Source: Streptomyces cellulosae (GTDB taxonomy: Bacteria > Actinomycetota > Actinomycetes > Streptomycetales > Streptomycetaceae). From it: 64,000 nt of DNA. Location of the stretch: the NCBI GenBank assembly GCA_014655195.1, contig BNBH01000001.1, positions 186,001 through 250,000 of the forward strand. The letters run 5' to 3'. Shown here one piece after another: positions 15,786 to 24,432 of the stretch (position 1 is the first letter of the stretch; each line of letters starts with the position of its first letter). The notes below the pieces were generated by a model. It worked only from the letters and a program-made list of their open reading frames with translations. It made no database searches and was not told the origin of the DNA. A program made the translations under genes and the position numbers.

Positions 15786-17315
15786 TCAGGGCACCAGCTC
15801 CGGCTCCTTCTCCCCCGCTGCCGGCGCCTCCTCGACCGCCGCCGCGCCCTCGACGTGCTGCGCCGGCCGCTTCGGGAGGGCGAACATCAGCAGGAAGATC
15901 GCGCCGAGCACCGCGGCCACCCAGCCCAGTGCGTGGGTGAAGCCGTCCACGAAGGCGGGGCCCACCTCGTCGGGCGCGAGCGGCTCGTCGATGACGCCGA
16001 AGAACACCACGGAGACCAGGCCGAGGCCGAGCGCGTGGCCCATCTGCTGCACGGTGTTGATGAGTCCCGACGCCGACCCGGCGTGCTCGCGCGGCACCTC
16101 GGACAGCACCGCGTCCGTCAGCGGGGCCACGATGAGGCCCATGCCGGCGCCCATGACGACCAGCGGGAGCGCCATCTGCCAGGAGGTGACGGCGAGTCCG
16201 TAGTGTTCGGCCTCCGCCAGGTAGATCAGCACGCCGGCCGCCATGACCAGGGCGCCCGCCTGGAGCACCTTGCGGCCGAAGCGCGGGACGAGCTGCTGCA
16301 CGGACATCCCGGCCGCCACCGACACCGCGATCGAGAACGGCACGCCCGTCAGTCCGGCGCGCAGGGCGCTCCAGCCGAGCCCGATCTGCATGTAGAGCGT
16401 CCAGACCAGGAAGAACACGCCGAGGCCGACGCCGAACACCGTCTGCACGGCGATGCCCGCCGCGAAACTCTTCACCCGGAACAGCGACAGCTCGATCAGC
16501 GGGGAGCCGTCCCGGGCGCCCTTGGCCCGCTCGTACGCCACCAGCGCCGCGAACACGACGAGCGCGCCCGCCATCGACACGTAGCCCCACACCGGCCAGC
16601 CCAGCTCGCGGCCGCGGGTGAGCGGGTAGAGCAGCATCAGCAGGGCGAGGGTGACGAGCGCGACGCCGGGCAGGTCGAGCTTCAGGGCGCGGGGCGCCTT
16701 GGACTCGGTGATGAAGCGGCTGCCGAGGACGAGGGCGGCGACGCCGACGGGCAGGTTGATCAGGAAGATGGGCCGCCACTCCAGACCGAAGAGGTTCCCC
16801 TCCGTCAGCAGCGCGCCGAGCAGCGGCCCGGAGACCGCGCCGAGGCCGACGATCGCGCCGAACAGGCCGAAGACCTTGCCGCGTTCGTGCGCGGGGAAGG
16901 TGGCGTGGACGATCGAGAGCACCTGCGGCACCATCAGCGCGGCCATGGCGCCCTGGAGGATGCGGGAGGCGACCAGCATCTCGGGGTTCACGGCGAGCCC
17001 GCACAGGGCGGAGGCGACGGTGAAGCCGCCGATGCCGACGAGGAAGACGCGCTTGCGGCCGTGGATGTCGCCGAGCCGTCCGCCGGTGACCAGCCCGGCG
17101 GCGAAGGCGAGCGCGTAGCCGGCGGTGATCCACTGGATCTGGCTGAAGGTGGCGCCCTCGTCGCGCTGGATCGACGGGACGGCGATGTTGACGATGGTGA
17201 CGTCGACGAGGTCCATGAAGGCCGCGGTCATCACGATGGCCAGCGCGAACCAGCGCCGGCGGTCGCCCGTGGCGGGCTCCGGGGTCGGTGCGTGAGCGAT
17301 GTCGGTGGAGTGCAT
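15786..17315 (-). CDS. MFS transporter, DHA2 (EmrB/QacA) family
   Basis: Drug:H+ antiporter of 509 aa with 14 predicted helices. Motif A (GGRLGDIHGRKRVFLVG), motif C (VSGPLLGALLTEG) and the first-helix DLVDVTIVNIAVPSIQ motif D1 are clear. Probably exports a toxic organic compound or antibiotic. The ATG at 17315 (MHSTDIAHA) faces the divergent WYL regulator with 62 bp between, which suggests the regulator controls it. Confidence 0.9.
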   Translation of the reverse strand: MHSTDIAHAPTPEPATGDRRRWFALAIVMTAAFMDLVDVTIVNIAVPSIQRDEGATFSQIQWITAGYALAFAAGLVTGGRLGDIHGRKRVFLVGIGGFTVASALCGLAVNPEMLVASRILQGAMAALMVPQVLSIVHATFPAHERGKVFGLFGAIVGLGAVSGPLLGALLTEGNLFGLEWRPIFLINLPVGVAALVLGSRFITESKAPRALKLDLPGVALVTLALLMLLYPLTRGRELGWPVWGYVSMAGALVVFAALVAYERAKGARDGSPLIELSLFRVKSFAAGIAVQTVFGVGLGVFFLVWTLYMQIGLGWSALRAGLTGVPFSIAVSVAAGMSVQQLVPRFGRKVLQAGALVMAAGVLIYLAEAEHYGLAVTSWQMALPLVVMGAGMGLIVAPLTDAVLSEVPREHAGSASGLINTVQQMGHALGLGLVSVVFFGVIDEPLAPDEVGPAFVDGFTHALGWVAAVLGAIFLLMFALPKRPAQHVEGAAAVEEAPAAGEKEPELVP

Positions 17316-17377
17316 GTCCGTGACGCTAGAACCCCAGTAGGTCAGATCCGGTCCTAGTGGTGCGGCATGCTCGACGC

Positions 17378-18340
17378 ATGACGACGGACACCCCGGCACG
17401 GCTGCTCCAGTTGCTCTCCCTCCTCCAGACGCCCCGCGAATGGCCCGGCGGCGAACTGGCCGACCGGCTCGGCGTCTCGCGGCGCACGGTCCGCCGGGAC
17501 ATCGAGCGGCTGCGGGACCTCGGCTATCCCGTGCAGGCGACGATGGGCTCGGACGGCGGCTACCGGCTGGTCGCGGGCAAGGCGATGCCGCCGCTGGTGC
17601 TGGACGACGAGGAGGCCGTCGCGATCGCGGTCGGCCTGCGGGCCGGCGCCGGTCACGCCCTGGAGGGCGTGGACGAGGCGTCGGTGCGGGCCCTGGCGAA
17701 GCTGGAGCAGGTGCTGCCCGGCAGACTGCGTCACCGCGTCAGCGTGCTCCAGGCCGCGACGACACCGCTGACCAGCGGCGACGGTCCGACCATCGCCCCG
17801 GAGACGCTCACGGTGATGGCGTCCACGGTGGCCGGGAACGAACGCCTGCGGTTCTCCTACCGCGCCGCCGACGGCACCGAGTCCCGGCGCCTGACCGAGC
17901 CGCACCGGCTGGTGTCCACCGGCCGCCGCTGGTACCTGGTCGCCTACGACCTCGACCGCGCGGACTGGCGCACCTTCCGCGTCGACCGGGTCAGCGACCC
18001 CTTCGCCACCGGCGCCCGCTTCAGCCCGCGCGAGATGCCGACGGGCAGCGCCGCGGAGTTCCTGCGCCGGTCCGTGAACCGCGCGCTCGACTCGTACGAG
18101 ATCACCGTCACGTTCGCCGCGCCCGCCGCGACGGTCGCGTCCCGGCTCCCGCCCTGGATGGGCGCGCCCGAGCCGCTGGACGAGGACAGCTGCCGGCTCC
18201 GGGCGACGGTGAGCGGCCCGAAGGACTGGATGGCGGTACGCCTGGCCATGATGGGGCACGCCTTCACGGTGCAGGAGCCGCCGGAACTGGCGGAGGCGGC
18301 GCGGGTGCTGGGCGCGCGGCTGACGGAGGCGGCGGGGTAG
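17378..18340 (+). CDS. WYL-domain transcriptional regulator (YafY-like)
   Basis: 320 aa. HTH_11-type winged helix at the N-terminus (RLLQLLSLLQTPREWPGGELADRLGVSRRTVRRDIERLRDLGYPV), a WYL domain around residues 140-215 (RLRFSYRAADG..., GRRWYLVAYDLDRADWRTFRVDRV) and a WCX-like C-terminal domain. WYL domains bind nucleic acid or small ligands. It is divergent from the DHA2 exporter and probably its regulator. The ATG at 17378 is used; the frame opens 7 codons earlier. Confidence 0.9.
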   Translation: MTTDTPARLLQLLSLLQTPREWPGGELADRLGVSRRTVRRDIERLRDLGYPVQATMGSDGGYRLVAGKAMPPLVLDDEEAVAIAVGLRAGAGHALEGVDEASVRALAKLEQVLPGRLRHRVSVLQAATTPLTSGDGPTIAPETLTVMASTVAGNERLRFSYRAADGTESRRLTEPHRLVSTGRRWYLVAYDLDRADWRTFRVDRVSDPFATGARFSPREMPTGSAAEFLRRSVNRALDSYEITVTFAAPAATVASRLPPWMGAPEPLDEDSCRLRATVSGPKDWMAVRLAMMGHAFTVQEPPELAEAARVLGARLTEAAG

Positions 18341-18354
18341 CGCACCCCGTGGAA

Positions 18355-19062
18355 CTACGGCCTGCCCACCACCGCGTCCCACGGGAAGTCCCGTAGGGCT
18401 GTCAGGTTGGCGGCGGCCAGTTCGGCGGGACCGTCCGGGCCCTCCGCCGGACCGTCCCCCGCCGCCCAGCTCTCCATCGCCGTGCGGACGGCCGCGCCCG
18501 CGACGGACGCGGCGAAGCACAGGCGGGAGCGGGCGGCGATGTCGGCGTCCAGCCGTGGGGGCGCTTCTCCGGTCAGCCGGTGGGCCAGCGCCTGAGCCAG
18601 GTCCCGCTCCGAGGCACGGCAGGCCTCCGCCCACACCCTGCCCAGCGCGGGGTTGTCCGCCGCGAGCCGGATGAGGGTGCGGACCCAGTTCCAGGACTCC
18701 TCGGAGACCCCGAGGCCGGGGGTGAGGGTGTGCCGGGCGGCCTCCTCGAGCACGCGCGGCAGGGGTGTCCCGGCGGGGGCGGTGCGGACCGCGTCCACCC
18801 AGCGCCGGGCGCCGAGCGCGTAGAGCGGGCCGACGGCCTCCTCCTTGGTGGGGAAGTACCGGTAGAAGGTGCGCGGGGCGACGCCGGCCGCGTGGGCGAT
18901 GTCCTCGGCACGGGTGGCGCGCAGGCCGTTCCGGACGAAGAGGGCGGCGGCGGTACGGGCGATGTGGAGGCGCGTCCGCGCCTTGCGCCGTTCGGTCAAC
19001 GAGCCGTCGGCCGCCGGGTCTTCGGGGAACGGCGGGGGCGGCGTCGGGGTGGTGCTGCTCAC
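18355..19062 (-). CDS. TetR family regulator
   Basis: 235 aa. The DNA-binding helix-turn-helix is clear (RTAAALFVRNGLRATRAEDIAHAAGVAPRTFYRYFPTKEEAV), followed by an all-helical ligand domain, of the AcyR/MftR-like actinobacterial type. Convergent with the WYL gene, 14 bp apart. Start: GTG at 19062 (SSTTPTPPPP follows) is favoured because the paired TGCC-N-GGCA repeats at 19076-19105 look like its own operator; an ATG at 19089 would place them inside the gene. No target gene is adjacent except itself. Confidence 0.85.
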   Translation of the reverse strand: MSSTTPTPPPPFPEDPAADGSLTERRKARTRLHIARTAAALFVRNGLRATRAEDIAHAAGVAPRTFYRYFPTKEEAVGPLYALGARRWVDAVRTAPAGTPLPRVLEEAARHTLTPGLGVSEESWNWVRTLIRLAADNPALGRVWAEACRASERDLAQALAHRLTGEAPPRLDADIAARSRLCFAASVAGAAVRTAMESWAAGDGPAEGPDGPAELAAANLTALRDFPWDAVVGRP

Positions 19063-19075
19063 GTTCGGCAGGCTA

Positions 19076-19105
19076 TGCCCATGTGGCACAATCTGCCATC
19101 TGGCG
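19076..19105. promoter_or_regulatory. Probable TetR operator: two tandem TGCC...GGCR dyads
   Basis: TGCCCATGTGGCA (19076-19088) and TGCCATCTGGCG (19094-19105) are two dyads with the same half-sites, 18 bp apart centre to centre, just upstream of the TetR start. Confidence 0.45.
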
Positions 19106-19158
19106 GGCCACCCCGGGGTTCAGGTCCGGGGTGACCCGCTGTCGAGCGCAGAGAAAGA

Positions 19159-19198
19159 GCCGGGTCCGGCGCCCGGGGGGACAGGCGCCGGACCCGGC
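19159..19198 (-). terminator. Strong hairpin terminator after hrdD
   Basis: Perfect 15-bp stem (GCCGGGTCCGGCGCC with its complement) and a 10-base loop, about 280 bp downstream of the hrdD stop codon. Confidence 0.75.
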
Positions 19199-19481
19199 GT
19201 GGGAAGTCCCGGCGCCGGGGGGTGGTGCGTCGGGACGTGGCGCGTGGGTCGGCCCCGGAGCCTCAAGGCCCCGAAGCGTTCCGACTGCTGGGTTCTCACG
19301 TCTTGTTCCCTGGCCCCGCCGGGTTGAAGCGGCGGGGAACAGCCATGTTTGCGCGGTCTTCCGCCACCCGGCGCACGCGGCCCGCGCCTCTCACGCGACC
19401 GCGCGAGGCCCGCCCGTCACGCGGGGCGACAGGCGCGCCCGCACGCGGGCCGGCCGCCGCGCCGGCGGACGGGAGTCCCCG

Positions 19482-20480
19482 TCACGCCGCCGCGTCGAAC
19501 CCGGTGGAACGGGCCAGCTTCTTCAGTTCCAGCAGCGCGTGCTTCTCGATCTGGCGGATGCGCTCGCGCGTCAGACCGTGCTCCTTGCCGACCTCGGTGA
19601 GCGTGCGCTCCCGGCCGTCCTCGATGCCGTAGCGCATCTTGATGATGGAGGCCGTGCGCTGGTCGAGGCGGCCGATCAGGTCGTCGAGCTCCTCGCTGCG
19701 CAGCAGCGTCATCACGGACTGCTCCGGCGACACCGCGGAGGTGTCCTCCAGGAGGTCGCCGAACTGGGTCTCGCCCTCGTCGTCCACCGACATGTTCAGC
19801 GAGACCGGGTCGCGCGCCCAGTCGAGCACGTCGGTGACGCGCTCCGGCGTGGAACCGAGCTCGGCGGCGATCTCCGCGGGCTCGGCGTCACGGCCGTGCT
19901 CACGGTTGAACTCGCGCTGCACACGGCGTATCCGGCCCAGCTCCTCCACCAGGTGGACGGGCAGGCGGATCGTGCGCGACTGGTCGGCTATGGACCGGGT
20001 GATGGCCTGCCGGATCCACCAGGTGGCGTACGTCGAGAACTTGAAGCCCTTGCGGTAGTCGAACTTCTCGACCGCGCGGACCAGACCGGCGTTGCCCTCC
20101 TGGATCAGGTCGAGCAGCGGCAGACCGCTGCGCGGGTACCGTCGCGCGACGGCGACGACCAGGCGGAGGTTGGAACGGATGAAGATGTCCTTCGCCCGCT
20201 CGCCCTCGTCGACCAGGGCCTGGAGCTCCTCGGGGGTGGCTCCGGCCTTGTTCTCCTCGAGGCCGTCGAGGATCTGTCGTGCGAACACACCCGCTTCGAT
20301 GATCTGGGACAGCTCGACCTCCTTGGCGGCGTCGAGCAGCGGTGTGCGCGCGATCTCGTCGAGGTACATGCCGACCAGGTCGCGATCGGCGATCTCGCCG
20401 CCATGGGCGCGAACACTGCTTGCCGAGTCGACCGTCTCGCCGGAGGCGGACTGACGACGGGCGACGGCACGGGTTGCCAT
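19482..20480 (-). CDS. hrdD: Sigma-70 family group 2 sigma factor HrdD
   Basis: 332 aa, the exact length I recall for S. coelicolor HrdD, starting MATRAVARRQSASGETVDS and ending TGFDAAA. Region 1.2 (DLVGMYLDEIARTPLLDAAKEVELSQ), region 2 (SNLRLVVAVARRYPRSGLPLLDLIQEGNAGL, then FSTYATWWIRQAI), region 3 and region 4 (TLTEVGKEHGLTRERIRQIE) are complete. It recognises HrdB-like promoters and is dispensable in S. coelicolor. A SigR-type promoter lies about 110 bp upstream, so expression should follow thiol-oxidative stress. Confidence 0.95.
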   Translation of the reverse strand: MATRAVARRQSASGETVDSASSVRAHGGEIADRDLVGMYLDEIARTPLLDAAKEVELSQIIEAGVFARQILDGLEENKAGATPEELQALVDEGERAKDIFIRSNLRLVVAVARRYPRSGLPLLDLIQEGNAGLVRAVEKFDYRKGFKFSTYATWWIRQAITRSIADQSRTIRLPVHLVEELGRIRRVQREFNREHGRDAEPAEIAAELGSTPERVTDVLDWARDPVSLNMSVDDEGETQFGDLLEDTSAVSPEQSVMTLLRSEELDDLIGRLDQRTASIIKMRYGIEDGRERTLTEVGKEHGLTRERIRQIEKHALLELKKLARSTGFDAAA

Positions 20481-20587
20481 GCGTGCTCCCTTGCGATGAT
20501 GAGGTCAGCGGGTGGTCCTGCGGACACTCGGCACGGTCTTCAGAATCTCTTCCGGACTCTGCTCGGGTGCCCGCATCCGTAGGAAAC

Positions 20588-20613
20588 AACGACTGGAATC
20601 AGGACAGAATTCC
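20588..20613 (-). promoter_or_regulatory. SigR-type promoter for hrdD
   Basis: On the minus strand GGAAT (20613-20609), an 18-base spacer and GTT (20590-20588) match the SigR consensus GGAAT-N18-GTT exactly. hrdD is a known SigR target in S. coelicolor. Confidence 0.8.
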
Positions 20614-20674
20614 CAACCCGCCCCCCGATTTTTCTGATCATGCAGTACCCTGTCCGGCCACGCAGGGAGGTGCG

Positions 20675-21193
20675 ATGCCGCCGGTTCATGCGGAGGTGCA
20701 GGTCAGGCCAGGAGTCGAGGGTGACCTCGTGGCCCTCACGGACCTCTACAACCACTACGTACGTGAGACGGCCGTCACGTTCGACACCGTGCCGTTCACT
20801 CCGGCGGAGCGACGCCCCTGGCTGCTCTCCCACCCTGTAGACGGCCCCCACCGCCTGATGGTTGCCACGGACGCCGCCTCCGGGCGGGTCCTCGGGTACG
20901 CCTCGTCGAGTCCGTTCCGCGCGAAGCCCGCCTACGCGACGTCCGTGGAGACGACGGTGTACGTCGCCCCGGACGCCGGCCGGCGCGGCATCGGCACCCT
21001 GCTCTACCAGGCGCTCTTCGGCGCGCTGGCGGGCGAGGGCCTGCACCGCGCCTACGCGGGCATCGCCCAGCCGAACGCCGCCTCGACGCGGCTGCACGAG
21101 CGGTTCGGCTTCCGGTACGTCGGCACGTACCGAGAGGTGGGTCACAAGTTCGGCCGCTGGTGGGACGTGGCCTGGCACGAGAAGGAGCTGTGA
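20675..21193 (+). CDS. GNAT acetyltransferase, phosphinothricin N-acetyltransferase-like
   Basis: 172 aa. Typical PAT/Bar-family features: VRPGVEGDLVALTDLYNHYVRETAVTFDT at the N-terminus, VETTVYVAPDAGRRGIGTLLYQALF (acetyl-CoA loop R-R-G-I-G), NAASTRLHERFGFRYVGTYREVGHKFGRWWDV. The family acetylates phosphinothricin, methionine sulfoximine or similar amines; here the housekeeping role is unknown. The ATG at 20675 has GGGAGG 4 bp upstream. Divergent from hrdD. Confidence 0.92.
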   Translation: MPPVHAEVQVRPGVEGDLVALTDLYNHYVRETAVTFDTVPFTPAERRPWLLSHPVDGPHRLMVATDAASGRVLGYASSSPFRAKPAYATSVETTVYVAPDAGRRGIGTLLYQALFGALAGEGLHRAYAGIAQPNAASTRLHERFGFRYVGTYREVGHKFGRWWDVAWHEKEL

Positions 21194-21225
21194 CGCGGCT
21201 GCCGTGGCACCCGCGTCGGCGGACC

Positions 21226-22011
21226 TCAGCCGAACTGCACCGACCGCTTGGCCAGCCCCATCCAGAACCCGTCGATCACGGACTTCTGTTCCCCGAGCTC
21301 CCCGGCCGCGTCGGCGGCGCCCATGGTGACGAAGAGCGGGGCGAAGTGCTCGGTGCGCGGGTGGGCGAGCCGGCCCGCCGGTGACTTGCGGGTGAAGTCG
21401 AGCAGCGCGTCCACGTCCCGCGTCTGGAGCGCCTCCCTGCCCCACGCGTCGAACTCGGCCGACCAGGCGGGGATGCCGCCCTGGCGCAGCGCGGCGAGGT
21501 TGTGGGTGAAGAACCCGGAGCCGACGATCAGCACGCCCTCGTCACGCAGCGGCGCGAGGCGGCGGCCGATCTCCATCAGCTTCACGGGGTCCAGGGTCGG
21601 CATGGACACCTGGAGGACGGGGATGTCGGCGTCCGGGTACATCTCGACGAGCGGGACGTAGGCGCCGTGGTCCAGGCCCCGGTCGGGGACGTCCTGGACG
21701 GGGGTGCCGGGGGCGCGCAGCAGCTTGCGCACGGATTCGGCCAGCTCGGGGGCGCCGGGGGCCGGGTAGGTCACCCGGTAGTAGTGCTCGGGGAAGCCCC
21801 AGAAGTCGTAGACCAGCGGGACGGTCCCGGTGGCGCCGAGGGCGAGCGGGGCCTCCTCCCAGTGGGCGGAGACGACGAGGATCGCCTTGGGGCGGGGCAG
21901 GCTCGCGGACCAGGCGGCCAGCTCGCCGGGCCAGACGGGGTCGTCGGCCAGGGGCGGGGCGCCGTGGCTGAGGTAGAGCGCCGGCATGCGCTCCTGAGTG
22001 GCGGCGGTCAT
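21226..22011 (-). CDS. Class III extradiol ring-cleavage dioxygenase (DODA/YgiD type)
   Basis: 261-aa LigB-superfamily enzyme resembling 4,5-DOPA extradiol dioxygenase. Metal-ligand histidines are visible: LSHGAPP (His16), VVSAHWEE (His50), and GSGFFTHNL; DHGAYVPLVEMYPDADIPV and HPRTEHFAPLFV are the other family blocks. It opens catechol-type rings with Fe(II) or Zn(II). Divergent from the MarR gene (104 bp apart), which probably regulates it, possibly in response to aromatic or quinone stress. Confidence 0.9.
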   Translation of the reverse strand: MTAATQERMPALYLSHGAPPLADDPVWPGELAAWSASLPRPKAILVVSAHWEEAPLALGATGTVPLVYDFWGFPEHYYRVTYPAPGAPELAESVRKLLRAPGTPVQDVPDRGLDHGAYVPLVEMYPDADIPVLQVSMPTLDPVKLMEIGRRLAPLRDEGVLIVGSGFFTHNLAALRQGGIPAWSAEFDAWGREALQTRDVDALLDFTRKSPAGRLAHPRTEHFAPLFVTMGAADAAGELGEQKSVIDGFWMGLAKRSVQFG

Positions 22012-22037
22012 GACGGCGACTCCTTTCGGTCATCTGC

Positions 22038-22049
22038 TTGAACTCTCAA
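22038..22049. promoter_or_regulatory. MarR-type operator candidate in the divergent region
   Basis: TTGA-ACTC-TCAA, a 12-bp dyad between the dioxygenase and MarR starts. A related sequence, TTGTTTAACCTTCAA (22076-22090), with the same TTG/CAA ends, lies nearer the MarR start. Confidence 0.45.
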
Positions 22050-22115
22050 CTTCCACGACCGACTGTACGCCCCATTTGTTTAACCTTCAAGGAGAACGCC
22101 CGTACAGTGGACTGC

Positions 22116-22634
22116 ATGAACACGGCACCCGCATCTTCGGCAGCCGCCGGGGAGCCACGCTGGCTCACCGACGAGGAACAGCGCGTCTGGCGTGCGTACG
22201 TCGACGCCACCACGCTTCTCGAGGACCACCTCGACCGTCAGCTCCAGCGGGACGCGGGCATGCCGCACGTCTACTACGGGCTGCTGGTGACGCTGGCCGA
22301 GGCGCCGCGCCGGCGACTGCGGATGACCGAGCTGGCGAAGGACGCCAAGATCACCCGCTCGCGGCTGTCGCACGCGGTCGCGCGCCTGGAGAAGAACGGC
22401 TGGGTCCGCCGGGAGGACTGCCCCTCGGACAAGCGCGGCCAGTTCGCCGTGCTCACCGACGAGGGCATGGACGTACTGCGCCGCCACGCCCCCGGCCATG
22501 TCAACGCCGTACGGCAGGCGGTGTTCGACCGGCTCACCCCGGAACAGCAGAAGTCCCTCGGCGAGATCATGGGGATCGTCGCCGAGGGACTTCAGCCGAG
22601 CGAAGCGGGTGCGGACCTGCCCTGGCTCCGCTGA
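22116..22634 (+). CDS. MarR family transcriptional regulator
   Basis: 172 aa with a central winged helix (LRMTELAKDAKITRSRLSHAVARLEKNGWVRREDCPSDKRGQFAVLTDEG), the classic MarR recognition helix and wing; flanking helices form the dimer domain. Start ATG 22116 follows GGAGAACGCC. Divergent arrangement with the dioxygenase and TTGA/TCAA dyads between them suggests autoregulation and control of that gene. Confidence 0.92.
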   Translation: MNTAPASSAAAGEPRWLTDEEQRVWRAYVDATTLLEDHLDRQLQRDAGMPHVYYGLLVTLAEAPRRRLRMTELAKDAKITRSRLSHAVARLEKNGWVRREDCPSDKRGQFAVLTDEGMDVLRRHAPGHVNAVRQAVFDRLTPEQQKSLGEIMGIVAEGLQPSEAGADLPWLR

Positions 22635-22728
22635 CGCGGCGGAAGCCGGGGCAGGTCCTTCGGAACCGCTCGGAAGGGGCGTCCCCTTCCCCTCCCGCGC
22701 GGATGGCTCCGGGAGGCGGGCCCGTGGG

Positions 22729-24285
22729 TCAGTGCATGGCCACCGGCACGGCCGCCTCGTTCTCCGCGGCCGCGTCGGAGGACCCGGCGACCGCCGTGCC
22801 GCCCGGACGGCCCGCGTTGATCAGGGTCAGGGCGATGGCCGCGGCCACCACCAGGATCCCGACGGCGAACCAGATGGCGCTGGTGTAGCCCTGCACCTGC
22901 CCCTGGAGCTGGACCAGCTGCTGCTGGGCCCGGCCCGAGGCGCCGCCGATGTGGTCGGCGACGTAGGCGGTGGTGGCGGAGGCGGCGATCGTGTTCAGCA
23001 GGGCCGTGCCGATCGCGCCGCCCACCTGCTGCGAGGTGTTGACCATCGCGGAGGCGACACCGGAGTCACGCGGCTCGACGCCCAGGGTGGCCAGCGACAT
23101 GGCCGGCATGAACGCCGTACCCATGCCGAGACCGAGCAGCAGCATGCCGGGCAGCAGCACCGCCGCGTACGAGGTGCCGATCTCCAGCTGGGTCAGCAGC
23201 AGCATGCCGAGCGCCGCGACCAGGAAGCCGGGGCCCATCAGCAGCCGGGGCGCGACCCGGGTCATCAGCCGGGTGCCGATCTGGGTGGAGCCCGTGATCA
23301 TGCCCGCGATCATCGGCAGGAAGGCGAAACCGGTCTTCACCGGCGAGTACCCCTTCACGACCTGCAGGTAGTAGGTGAGGAAGAGGAACAGGCCGAACAT
23401 CGCGATGATGGCCAGGCCCAGCGACAGGTAGACCCCGCCGCGGTTGCGCTCGGTGATCACACGCAGCGGCAGCAGCGGCGCCTTGACCCGCGCCTCCACG
23501 GCCACGAACGCGGCGAGCAGCACGGCCGAGGCGACGAACATGCCGATCGTGACGGAGTCGCTCCAGCCCTCGGACTCGGCGCGGGTGAAGCCGTAGACCA
23601 GCGCGACCAGACCCAGGGTGGACAGGATCACGCCGGGCACGTCCAGCGGGGAGCGGTTGCGGCCGCCCTTCGGCTCACGGATGACGAAGTACGCGCCGGC
23701 CGCGGCGACCACGGCGAACGGGATGTTCACGAAGAACGTCCAGCGCCAGTCCAGGTACTCGGTGAGGAAGCCGCCGAGGATCAGGCCGACGGCGCCGCCG
23801 CCGCCGGCGATCGCGCCGTAGATGCCGAACGCCTTGGCGCGCTCCTTGCCGTCGGTGAACATCACCGCGAGCAGCGACAGCGCGGCGGGTGCGAGCAGCG
23901 CGCCGAACGCGCCCTGGAGTGCGCGGGCGCCGAACATCATCGCCTCGTTGGTGGCCGCGCCGCCCAGCGCGGACGCCAGCGCGAAGCCGCCGAGCCCGAC
24001 CACGAAGGCCCGCTTGCGCCCCCACAGGTCGGCGATCCGGCCGCCGAACAGCAGCAGTCCGCCGAAGGCCAGGGCGTAGGCGGTGACCACCCACTGGCGG
24101 TTGCCGTCCGAGATGCCGAGGTCCTGCTGGGCGGAGGGCAGCGCGATGTTCACGATGGTGGCGTCCAGGACGACCATCAGCTGGGCGATCGCGATGAAGA
24201 CGAGCGCTTTCCAGCGGTTGGCGTCCGGGCCGCCCGCGTCGACGCGGCCCGGGGCCTTTCCGGCCGGGGAGACTGTTTCAGACAT
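22729..24285 (-). CDS. MFS transporter, DHA2 (EmrB/QacA) family
   Basis: 518 aa, 14 helices. Motif D1 (VVLDATIVNIALPSAQQDLG), motif A (GGRIADLWGRKRAFVVG) and motif C (GGGGAVGLILGGFLTEY) are complete. Probably a multidrug or secondary-metabolite exporter. ATG 24285 has GTGGG upstream; a GTG 12 bp further out is possible. It follows the TetR gene on the same strand with 147 bp between, so the two form a likely regulator-exporter unit. Confidence 0.92.
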   Translation of the reverse strand: MSETVSPAGKAPGRVDAGGPDANRWKALVFIAIAQLMVVLDATIVNIALPSAQQDLGISDGNRQWVVTAYALAFGGLLLFGGRIADLWGRKRAFVVGLGGFALASALGGAATNEAMMFGARALQGAFGALLAPAALSLLAVMFTDGKERAKAFGIYGAIAGGGGAVGLILGGFLTEYLDWRWTFFVNIPFAVVAAAGAYFVIREPKGGRNRSPLDVPGVILSTLGLVALVYGFTRAESEGWSDSVTIGMFVASAVLLAAFVAVEARVKAPLLPLRVITERNRGGVYLSLGLAIIAMFGLFLFLTYYLQVVKGYSPVKTGFAFLPMIAGMITGSTQIGTRLMTRVAPRLLMGPGFLVAALGMLLLTQLEIGTSYAAVLLPGMLLLGLGMGTAFMPAMSLATLGVEPRDSGVASAMVNTSQQVGGAIGTALLNTIAASATTAYVADHIGGASGRAQQQLVQLQGQVQGYTSAIWFAVGILVVAAAIALTLINAGRPGGTAVAGSSDAAAENEAAVPVAMH

Positions 24286-24432
24286 GGGGGTACCCACTTC
24301 GGGACTTGTAGCGGAATGAAAGTGTGAGTAACGAAAAATCGGGCGTGTTCGGCCGACGGCACGTCCCCGTCGACGGCCGTTTCTGCCGGTGCCCGTGGTC
24401 AGGACGGGCGGCCTGAAGGTGTCAGGAGTGGC

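Larger units (their letters stand above)
19063..19481. other. Intergenic region between TetR gene and hrdD
   Basis: 419 bp. It holds a pair of imperfect inverted repeats at 19076-19105 (probable TetR operator) and the hrdD terminator at 19159-19198. The remaining stretch up to 19481 shows no coding pattern that I trust. Confidence 0.6.
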
